Part shown: positions 54,352 to 61,672 of the stretch, one piece after another
How the letters are laid out: each line of letters starts with the position of its first letter
Position numbering within the stretch: the first letter of the stretch is position 1
From: Marinobacterium zhoushanense
GTDB lineage: Bacteria; Pseudomonadota; Gammaproteobacteria; Pseudomonadales; Balneatricaceae
NCBI RefSeq assembly: GCF_014641945.1
Contig: NZ_BMIJ01000001.1
Coordinates: 482,585 to 546,584 of the forward strand
Direction: 5' to 3'
DNA length: 64,000 nt
Translations under genes and position numbers: made by a program
Notes under the pieces: model-generated
What the model saw: the letters and a program-made list of their open reading frames with translations, nothing else
Database searches by the model: none
Told to the model about the DNA's origin: nothing

Positions 54352-55395
54352 ATGTCTACACACAGCAACACCCTTTTGGGTCCAGATAACCTATCAACTG
54401 TCCCTGCAACCTCAGCACGCCGTCGCCACGGCTTGGCCCATCGACTGATCGATACTCGCCCACTGGATCGAGAGTCCTGGCTCTCGGTTCGGCAAACCGG
54501 TATCGGCAGTTCGGATGCTGCCGCAGCGGTGGGTCTTAACCCTTACAAATCCCGTCTCGAGCTCTGGATGGATAAAACCGGTCGCAGCAAGATGACCGCC
54601 CTGGATGAGACACCTGAAGGAAATTCCCCTCTGTATTGGGGTACTGTGCTGGAGCCGATCGTGGCCGAGCACTATGCCAGGCGGACAGGCCATCAGGTAC
54701 GCCGGGTCAATGCGGTGCTGCAGCACCCTGAGCATCCCTGGATGCTGGCCAACCTGGATCGGGAGGTCCGAGGCTCGGATGAAGTTCAGGTACTGGAGTG
54801 CAAAACCGCCGGTATTAACGGCGCCAAACTTTGGCGAGACGGGGTACCGGAGTACGTACAGTTGCAGGTGATGCATCAACTGGCCGTCACCGGACAGCAA
54901 GCGGCGGATGTCGCCGTGCTGGTTGGTGGCCATGAGATGAGGATCTTCCGGCTGGAACGGGATGAAGTCCTGATCGAGCAGTTGATCGCGTTGGAGCGTG
55001 AGTTCTGGTCATACGTTGAGCAGGATACCCCGCCACCGGCTGATGGCTCCGAGTCAGCAGGGCGTGCGCTATCAGCGCTCTATCCCCGCGATAACCACAC
55101 TACTCTCGATCTAACCGGGGATGTCGAGTTGTCCGATCTGTTTGCCCAGCTTCAGGAGGTCCGTACTGAACTGGATCTGGCACAGAAGAACGAGCTGAAA
55201 CTGAAACACAGTTTGCAGCAGGCGATGGGGGACGCCAGCGAAGCGATCTTCAGGACCGGACGTGTGACCTGGAAGCGTAGCAGCGATACCCAGGTATTGG
55301 ATCAGGCACGGCTTAAGTCCGAGCAGCCTAAGTTGTTGAAAGGCTATATGACAATCAGACCCGGCAGCCGCCGCTTCGTGACTCATCGCAACTGA
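54352..55395 (+). CDS. YqaJ-family exonuclease
   Basis: A 347-residue lambda-exonuclease-like nuclease. Key blocks are GIGSSDAAAAVGLNPYKSRL, the catalytic WGTVLEPIVAEHYARRTG, NLDREVR and the LECKTAG that carries the acidic-Lys active site, and VQLQVMHQLAVTG. It digests one strand of duplex ends so that an annealing protein can pair them. The ATG at 54352 has AGGAG. First of the exonuclease, RDF-like protein, DUF932 and RadC set, a typical ICE/plasmid module. Confidence 0.9.
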   Translation: MSTHSNTLLGPDNLSTVPATSARRRHGLAHRLIDTRPLDRESWLSVRQTGIGSSDAAAAVGLNPYKSRLELWMDKTGRSKMTALDETPEGNSPLYWGTVLEPIVAEHYARRTGHQVRRVNAVLQHPEHPWMLANLDREVRGSDEVQVLECKTAGINGAKLWRDGVPEYVQLQVMHQLAVTGQQAADVAVLVGGHEMRIFRLERDEVLIEQLIALEREFWSYVEQDTPPPADGSESAGRALSALYPRDNHTTLDLTGDVELSDLFAQLQEVRTELDLAQKNELKLKHSLQQAMGDASEAIFRTGRVTWKRSSDTQVLDQARLKSEQPKLLKGYMTIRPGSRRFVTHRN

Positions 55396-55571
55396 TTGCG
55401 GTCGATCAACGATTCGAACGTTCTGCCAATAGCCATACCCGATACTGATCCTTACCCCTTCCAAAGGCCCTGCACACTTGGTCGACTCAGACCCTGTGTC
55501 GGGGCCTTCGCCTTTCTATACCGCCATTCAACGACAAGCACTGTTCAGTGCCGTTCTACAGGAGACAGACC

Positions 55572-56552
55572 ATGTTAAAAGGCTTGGCGCTTACACCGCC
55601 GACGCTGGGTCGCATTGCCATCGGCAAGGTGATCGAGCGTGACGGAAAACGGCTTCCGCAGAAGGATGATCAATTCACCATTACTACTCAGGTCCAGACC
55701 AAGGAGGGCTGGTTACTGCACCCGCTGGATGAACAACTGCGTCAGACACTGGGTGAAAAGCTGAGACGGATCCCGATCCGTCTGTTGTTCAATGATCCTG
55801 CCTTAAACCTGAGGGCGGAGTATGCCCTGTTCGACCGGGACACCGCCCGCCCCCTTTGTGTAGGAGATGGGGAGATGTGTAAGCGTAGAACCAGCGAAGG
55901 AATGTGCTCACTGCCCTGCCCCTCACCGGATGCTTGCCCCTTAGCCCAAGGCGGTCGGTGTAAACCCTATGCCCGCCTCAACGTGGTCATAGGAGATGAG
56001 GATCCGTTTGGCAGTTTTATCTTCCGCACCACTGGCTTCAACAGTATCCGGACCCTAGCTGCTCGGCTGGCTTATTTAAAGGCCGTCTCGGGTGATCGAC
56101 TAGCGCATCTGCCGCTGGAGCTTAGGCTTCGGGGCAAATCGACCCGGCAGAGCCATGGCGCACCGATCTATTACGTGGACTTGGTGTTACGTGAAGGGAT
56201 GAGCTTGGTGGAGTGTCTAGCTGAAGCTAAGGAACGGGAAGCGACCTGGACAACATCGGGCTTACAACAAATGGCACTGGATCGTGCGGCCAGGGAGGGT
56301 TTTGCCAACGGTGCCTTCGAGGACCAAGACGAGGAGGACAGTCTGGACGTGCTGGAGGAGTTCTACACCGAGTCTCAGGGAAGCAGTAATCGATCGGTTA
56401 ATACTGCAACACTGACTGAAAAACTGACCACACAAACCGAGACACGGCCTGATCCCAGCATGATGGAGCCCCGCCCTATCCAACGAGGCCGTGCGAATAA
56501 GGCGCCAGCCCAAGCACATTCCAGCTCAGCAAACACCGATAAAGCGCACTAA
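55572..56552 (+). CDS. RDF-like/phage recombination protein
   Basis: A 326-residue protein. A cysteine-rich centre (GEMCKRRTSEGMCSLPCPSP with ACPLAQGGRCKPY) and the family N-terminus (GLALTPPTLGRIAIGKVIER) mark the family often annotated as recombination directionality factor or hydrolase/metal-binding protein next to YqaJ exonucleases. It may be the single-strand-annealing partner of the exonuclease. The ATG has GGAGA upstream; the C-terminal 90 residues are low complexity. Confidence 0.75.
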   Translation: MLKGLALTPPTLGRIAIGKVIERDGKRLPQKDDQFTITTQVQTKEGWLLHPLDEQLRQTLGEKLRRIPIRLLFNDPALNLRAEYALFDRDTARPLCVGDGEMCKRRTSEGMCSLPCPSPDACPLAQGGRCKPYARLNVVIGDEDPFGSFIFRTTGFNSIRTLAARLAYLKAVSGDRLAHLPLELRLRGKSTRQSHGAPIYYVDLVLREGMSLVECLAEAKEREATWTTSGLQQMALDRAAREGFANGAFEDQDEEDSLDVLEEFYTESQGSSNRSVNTATLTEKLTTQTETRPDPSMMEPRPIQRGRANKAPAQAHSSSANTDKAH

Positions 56553-56720
56553 CGCTCTGATCAGACTCAGGTACCTGACTCTGCTCTACCACTCACCATT
56601 CAGAACCACTCCCATTTCAACCCACGACTCATTAACCAACTACTCAGCACGTCATGACCCGACAGGGGAGTACTGCCCCTGCTGGGGCTCCCTCTGTGGT
56701 CACTGCACAGGAGAACACTC

Positions 56721-57536
56721 ATGACTATGCATATTCTTTCGCACGACCAACTCCGTCGTCAGGCTCCCGCAATTTTCGCCACTGCGCCTGACCAGGCTGT
56801 ATCCGATCGCTACGGTTTCGTCCCTACCATTGAGGTAGTCAACGCCTTGCAGTCAGAGGGCTGGCACCCTGTCAGGGCTCAGCAGACGCTGGCACGCACC
56901 CAAGAGCGTCGTGCAGTGTCCCGCCATATGGTCCGCTTCCGCCAAGAGCCCGATCGTCAGATCAAGGTCGGGGACAGCGTGGCCGAACTGGTGCTCACCA
57001 ACAGCCATGACCGTACCAGTGCCTACCAACTTGATCTGGGGCTGTTCCGGCTAGTCTGCAGTAATGGCATGGTGACGCCCGTCGGCGAGATGGGCGGTAT
57101 CCGGGTGCGCCACGGTCGCCAAGTGGTGACTGAGATCCTCGAAGGCTCCATAGCGCTAATTGATGAAGCCCCTGAGGTGGCCACCGCCGTCGATCGCTTC
57201 CGTTCACTGCGTCTTTCCCCCGATGAAGCACAGCTATTTGCTCAGTCGGCGCTGACACTGCGCTATGGCGAGGACTGGATCAACGTCAGCCCTGTTACAC
57301 CAGAAGCCGTGCTTCAAGCACGCCGATCAGAGGACAGGGAGGTCGACCTCTGGCATGTGTTTAACCGTACCCAGGAAAACCTGCTCAAAGGCGGCATCCG
57401 GGGCCGTAGCACCAACGGGCGCAATACCCGCACTCGCCCTATCCGCTCGGTTAGTGAAGATGTACGGCTGAACCGGGCTCTGTGGCAACTCACCGAACAC
57501 TTCGCCGCCCTTAAGAGCAAATCGATTGCGGCATAA
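56721..57536 (+). CDS. DUF932-family protein
   Basis: A 271-residue protein with the DUF932/DUF945 N-terminus (SDRYGFVPTIEVVNALQSEG) and the central block LVCSNGMVTPVGEM. The family is widespread in plasmids, phages and ICEs beside exonuclease and RadC genes; its role is unknown. AGGAG precedes the ATG. Confidence 0.85.
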   Translation: MTMHILSHDQLRRQAPAIFATAPDQAVSDRYGFVPTIEVVNALQSEGWHPVRAQQTLARTQERRAVSRHMVRFRQEPDRQIKVGDSVAELVLTNSHDRTSAYQLDLGLFRLVCSNGMVTPVGEMGGIRVRHGRQVVTEILEGSIALIDEAPEVATAVDRFRSLRLSPDEAQLFAQSALTLRYGEDWINVSPVTPEAVLQARRSEDREVDLWHVFNRTQENLLKGGIRGRSTNGRNTRTRPIRSVSEDVRLNRALWQLTEHFAALKSKSIAA

Positions 57537-57550
57537 AAAGGAGATCCACG

Positions 57551-58048
57551 ATGGCAATCGCTAGACTGATAGCGGGTGAGGAGCCGGGTACCTACGTGGT
57601 ACCCGATGCCGTAACTGAGGCTGAGCTTCTACACCTGGCGAAAATGATTGCTCGTCGGCGCCTTGCCAAGGGACGTCCGATGAGCAAACCTGAGGAGGTC
57701 CGCAGGGCCCTACAAACCCTGCTGATCGACTACGAGCATGAGGTGTTCGGGATCTTGATGCTAGATAACCAGCACAAGATCATCAAATTCATCGAGTTGT
57801 TCCGAGGTACGATCGACTCCGCCAGTGTGTATCCACGGGAGGTGGTTAAGGAGTCGCTGGCGCTGAACGCAGCAGCAGTGGTTTTGGTCCATAATCACCC
57901 GTCGGGCATACTGGAGCCGAGCCATGCCGATAAACAGATCACTCAGCGTCTGTGCCATGCACTCAGCACTGTCGATATCCGCGTGCTGGATCATGTCATC
58001 GTCGGCGCTGAAGGTTACTCTTCACTCGCTGAACTGGGGCTATTGTGA
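57551..58048 (+). CDS. RadC-like JAB-domain protein
   Basis: A 165-residue protein with the JAB/MPN metal-binding motif LVHNHPSG followed by PSHADKQITQRL and ending in HVIVGAEGYSSLAELG. RadC-type proteins are usual in islands; function is unsettled despite the DNA repair name. Last gene of the recombination operon. Confidence 0.92.
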   Translation: MAIARLIAGEEPGTYVVPDAVTEAELLHLAKMIARRRLAKGRPMSKPEEVRRALQTLLIDYEHEVFGILMLDNQHKIIKFIELFRGTIDSASVYPREVVKESLALNAAAVVLVHNHPSGILEPSHADKQITQRLCHALSTVDIRVLDHVIVGAEGYSSLAELGLL

Positions 58049-58073
58049 ACGTACTAGTCAGCGAGGTGGCATA

Positions 58074-58136
58074 CACCACTCCCGTGTCCGAAAGACACGG
58101 GAGTGGTGCTATCGCCCATAGCCATTTTTATTTTTT
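58074..58136 (+). terminator. Strong rho-independent terminator after radC-like gene
   Basis: CACCACTCCCGTGTC (58074-58088) and GACACGGGAGTGGTG (58094-58108) form a perfect 15-pair stem around CGAAA, followed by T-rich sequence near 58125-58136. It ends the plus-strand recombination operon and faces the opposing minus-strand cassette. Confidence 0.88.
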
Positions 58137-58217
58137 GTAGACAACGGATTAAAACGGCACGTAGCAAACGAGAATAGGATATTGCATAAGCCTAATGATA
58201 CCCCTTAGCTTTCATAA

Positions 58218-60131
58218 TCAACTCGTAGTCCTGAAAAGCCGCGCGCCCATATCATTATTATGCGATGGGCGAAATTGGCGGCTAGAGATACGAATGCAAT
58301 GAAATACGACTCTTGGGCCCAGGGTACGAACCTTCTCCATAGCCGCCTCGTTTATCTCTGTGCAAAACACATGGATCTCGAAACGTTTCTGAATAGGTAG
58401 TGCATCAATAACGTTTTGGATAGTCACACCACTATGGATAACCGAATCAAAAATGAAAATGCGGTTCGAATCAGTGTCGAGATGAGGAACAACGAATGTC
58501 TGGCCGTAAGGTAGCAGTTTTCCGTTCTGATGAACCTCAGTCTGTGCAGACACGGGTACCGGATATGCACTTAGCAAGGGATTATTGCCAAAATCAACGG
58601 CGCCTTCTGCCAAGTAACGCCCAGAGCGCTCCACCCCAATAACGGCGGTTTTCGATGGAGATAGATCAACAGAGGATTTACTCATATAGCGCATGAATAG
58701 AGCACCGATACGCTTATGCTCTGAAACGAGGTGTTCCCGATACGAGCCATGAATTTTTGATCGAAGGTATGAGCTAACGATCTCCGAGCAAGAGACCCTT
58801 CTAATAGACGGGTATTTATCGAGATTAATCATGCCGACCACAAGACTAGTGATAGCTTCAAAAGTCAGTGCATTGGGCCTATCCCGATACCCCTCGACTG
58901 ACAAATAGAACCAACCGCCCGATCTATCCAACTCCTTTATAAGAGGAGCACTGCCTTTCCCGTCAGGAGTTACAATTGCCAAGTCTGACTCGTTCAGCAT
59001 GGGAGCATCAATAGGACTATCTCCAGACGCGATGACCCAATAACCCAGTTCTCGCAAACGCTTCACAATGCGACATTTACACTCGGGCGCTATAAGTTCT
59101 TTATCAAGATAAGGGTGCGTTCCACCGATTACCCGAACGTTGTCGAAACCATGATTCGTTAAGATCCGCTGCCAAAGCTGAGGAATCCCTGAGGTGACAA
59201 GAAACACTGGAACCGCAGTTGGCAGACCTGAAAGCAGTTTGACCCACTCTTCGCGCAATCGGATGTCATCAGCCACAGATCGGATGGTATCCAGGTAATC
59301 CCCTACTGACACTCGCTTCCAGTTATCTCTTACCGCTTTAAGGCTCTGCAAGTTGTAGCCAAAGGACTCGAATGCATGCCGGTTTACGTCTCTAAGGCCT
59401 AGTGCCTTATCAAGCATCCTAAACGCATCAGATTCGCTTAAGGTTCTGTCTCCATCGAGAACCAATGCTGGCCCCGCCTCTGCGCCAATTGCACATATAT
59501 GGCGATCGATCTGAGTCGAGAGAGAGTCGATAGTTGCAGCGTCCAATTGCCCTCTACGAGCCAACCGGTCTAGCACTTCCTCAACTGAATACATGTTGTC
59601 TTCATTGGATATGATTATCAAAGGAAGACCATGCCGTTCACAAAACGTCTGAGCGGCTCTCAACTCCAGGTTTCTGTGATCTCGAAGAGAGTCCAGAGAG
59701 TCTAAGGGCCTTTGGCGGATGCCATTTCTGTTATCATCTGTGATGTTTTTGAACACCGTTTGCGGCGAAGTATCCAAAAAAATGAGCCCATCCATTATCG
59801 CGGCGTCTGCATCGTTAAGCGCCACTTCTAATTGATGGGTAATCCGATTCTGGACCAGCATATGGGCATCAGCATAGATTGTTCTATGAAGCATTTTGCA
59901 ATCACGGAGTTCGTCCGTAACTGCTCTAATGAAGTGCTTGCGTTCTGACGCACTGAGTTCATCAAATTTTGCCCAGCTATCACACCCAGCGTTTTCCCGA
60001 ATTGTTTTGAGGAGGGCTGAGCAAGATATCCCTATAGAACCTTCGTCCAATAAAGCTAATTTCTTCACCAGTGTGGACTTTCCCGATCCCGGGATTCCTA
60101 CCACCATGAACAATCTGTGTTCGTCACTCAT
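58218..60131 (-). CDS. Fusion: AdkA-like kinase, HAD phosphatase and phosphoribosyltransferase
   Basis: A 637-residue three-domain protein. Residues 1-195 form a nucleotide kinase with Walker A GIPGSGKST (12-20) and a plan close to archaeal-type adenylate kinase (FLDTSPQTVF, RDHRNLELRAAQTF). Residues 220-400 are a HAD phosphatase, with motif I DGDRT (226-230), VTSG (312-315) and GDSPID (370-375). The last 200 residues resemble uracil phosphoribosyltransferase: GVERSGRYLAEG and the PRPP loop IFIFDSVIHSGVT. It starts inside the end of the radical SAM gene (eight-base overlap), so the two are coupled. A single chain that can ribosylate, phosphorylate and dephosphorylate suggests nucleotide modification or salvage. 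I know no named family with this layout. Confidence 0.8.
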   Translation of the reverse strand: MSDEHRLFMVVGIPGSGKSTLVKKLALLDEGSIGISCSALLKTIRENAGCDSWAKFDELSASERKHFIRAVTDELRDCKMLHRTIYADAHMLVQNRITHQLEVALNDADAAIMDGLIFLDTSPQTVFKNITDDNRNGIRQRPLDSLDSLRDHRNLELRAAQTFCERHGLPLIIISNEDNMYSVEEVLDRLARRGQLDAATIDSLSTQIDRHICAIGAEAGPALVLDGDRTLSESDAFRMLDKALGLRDVNRHAFESFGYNLQSLKAVRDNWKRVSVGDYLDTIRSVADDIRLREEWVKLLSGLPTAVPVFLVTSGIPQLWQRILTNHGFDNVRVIGGTHPYLDKELIAPECKCRIVKRLRELGYWVIASGDSPIDAPMLNESDLAIVTPDGKGSAPLIKELDRSGGWFYLSVEGYRDRPNALTFEAITSLVVGMINLDKYPSIRRVSCSEIVSSYLRSKIHGSYREHLVSEHKRIGALFMRYMSKSSVDLSPSKTAVIGVERSGRYLAEGAVDFGNNPLLSAYPVPVSAQTEVHQNGKLLPYGQTFVVPHLDTDSNRIFIFDSVIHSGVTIQNVIDALPIQKRFEIHVFCTEINEAAMEKVRTLGPRVVFHCIRISSRQFRPSHNNDMGARLFRTTS

Positions 60132-61008
60132 ATCCTGCTCCTTGGATTGTTTGCTGCATGTGGCGCTTAGCGTTCTCCGAAAGCACGATCAGTTTTCCAT
60201 CTGGCTGGCGCGCCACTTCGACCAGAGGCAGTCCTGCTACCGGCGAGCAAGACGAACACGAAGGCCTTGGGATAGCCGAGTTTAAATAACCTTCTATATC
60301 ATTCAGGCACTGTATCGATTTGATCTCTAGCCCTTCCTCGTCTTTGAGGTTTTTAGCTATCCGTGAACAGCTAAACAAACGTCCTCGCTCAAGGGTTACA
60401 TCGTAGTTTCGGTAAAAGCAGGTATCCCACGCCTGTTTAGCCTCTGATGTAGTCATCTGAACAGGCGTAAACCAATCGTCCCAAGAGTCCTTCCGCCGGA
60501 AACTCAGATCAACATTATCACTGAGAGATGCGACATACCTTTTCCAGATTGACTCAAAGTTTTCCGTGCGCACGTAGTCGCTGATAACCAGACTATCGAT
60601 GAGCTCCAACGTTTCACGGTCGAATCCTTGAGGATAAAGACCATTTGTGACCACCTCTATTTGGTCTGCAATAGAGACGGCTTTAATTTGCTTGATATCT
60701 GTATTGAGGGTGGGGTGAAACGCAATCTCACCGCCTACGAGCACAACCTTACCGATACGAAGCCCCAGCCCCTTCAGATGAACAAGGCTTTCCACATGCT
60801 CATCATTCCCACCGGTAGCACTAGTAGGATGCGGCTGGTTAGGGATGTTAAATCCACAGTTAACGCAGCGAAGGTTGCACTTAGTATTGAGAGAAATCTC
60901 CAGTTCCTTGATGTGGAAACTGGTATCAGTGATGAAAGGCCGCGCCGCCTTTTTAACTCGCTGAGGATTATTATTGCCCAGACTGTTGGGTTGTAAGATG
61001 TTACTCAT
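60124..61008 (-). CDS. Radical SAM enzyme
   Basis: A 294-residue enzyme. The cluster motif is NTKCNLRCVNCGF (Cys44, Cys48, Cys51), with VVLVGGEIAFHP next. The C-terminal part carries more cysteines (DTCFYRNYDV, RLFSCSRIA, SCSSCSPVAG), which suggests a SPASM/twitch-like auxiliary cluster. The substrate is unknown; the coupled kinase-HAD-PRTase fusion points to a nucleotide. The ATG at 61008 has AAGGAAAAGGAA upstream. Confidence 0.88.
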   Translation of the reverse strand: MSNILQPNSLGNNNPQRVKKAARPFITDTSFHIKELEISLNTKCNLRCVNCGFNIPNQPHPTSATGGNDEHVESLVHLKGLGLRIGKVVLVGGEIAFHPTLNTDIKQIKAVSIADQIEVVTNGLYPQGFDRETLELIDSLVISDYVRTENFESIWKRYVASLSDNVDLSFRRKDSWDDWFTPVQMTTSEAKQAWDTCFYRNYDVTLERGRLFSCSRIAKNLKDEEGLEIKSIQCLNDIEGYLNSAIPRPSCSSCSPVAGLPLVEVARQPDGKLIVLSENAKRHMQQTIQGAGYE

Positions 61009-61132
61009 GCTGTTCCTTTTCCTTGAACCATATGTAGCGACCAACTAATTCCGGATGCCCCTACCTCCACCGCTCTCCAGAACGATGGATATGCGATGGG
61101 GGCTGTTAAGCTCCTAAATCCAACTAAATCTC

Positions 61133-61321
61133 TTAATCCACGTGCTTCATGAAGTTCTGCAAACTTCGGCGATCGCTTGGAGAGTTCGAAACTGTCAGTA
61201 TCCGTGAACCGTCAGGATGCGTCAGGCGACCATGCTTACGACCACGGCTATAAATCCAGCCAAGCTTAACCAGGCGCTTAATGCATTCATTCCAGTCTTT
61301 ATTCGAGCTATACCTCCTCAT
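61133..61321 (-). CDS. HicA-like small protein
   Basis: A 62-residue protein, KDWNECIKRLVKLGWIYSRG followed by RKHGRLTHPDGSRILTV, similar to the double-stranded-RNA-binding-like HicA mRNA-interferase fold with a His in the KHGRLTHPDG segment. The start at 61321 has GGAGG five bases upstream. It overlaps the small upstream gene by four bases. It may be a toxin or RNA-binding partner; no HicB of usual type is adjacent. Confidence 0.65.
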   Translation of the reverse strand: MRRYSSNKDWNECIKRLVKLGWIYSRGRKHGRLTHPDGSRILTVSNSPSDRRSLQNFMKHVD

Positions 61322-61548
61322 GCAGCGTCCTCCACCACTCGTCCAGCGTAACAAGCTCGAAAGCTGCCAGGGGTATGGAAAAGGTCACGTGGATCAGGCA
61401 GATCCTGCCGATGCGCGCAGCAATACTGGCATCGGTAATAACTAGAGTCGTTACTGTGCCAGTTTATGGTCAGTGCATCGGCCTGACCGGAAGTCGGCGT
61501 AAGGTGTGTGCGAACATCGTTCGCGATAACAGATGTTTTCGCGTGCAT
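61318..61548 (-). CDS. Small unknown protein coupled to the HicA-like gene
   Basis: A 76-residue protein behind GAGGAG; its stop overlaps the HicA-like start (ATGA), as in two-gene units. It has RCQYCCAHR, a possible metal-binding site, and ends FRACYAGRVVEDAA. It occupies the place of an antitoxin but does not resemble HicB. No family recognised. Confidence 0.55.
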   Translation of the reverse strand: MHAKTSVIANDVRTHLTPTSGQADALTINWHSNDSSYYRCQYCCAHRQDLPDPRDLFHTPGSFRACYAGRVVEDAA

Positions 61549-61672
61549 ACGTATACTCCTCGACGGAATCCGTTTTGACGGACCGTGGACTTTTTACATG
61601 GCGGACGCCTAGCGTCATGGGAGGAGCATCGGGCTCCAGTACACCAAATGGATTCATTTTTGGGGTAGTAAC

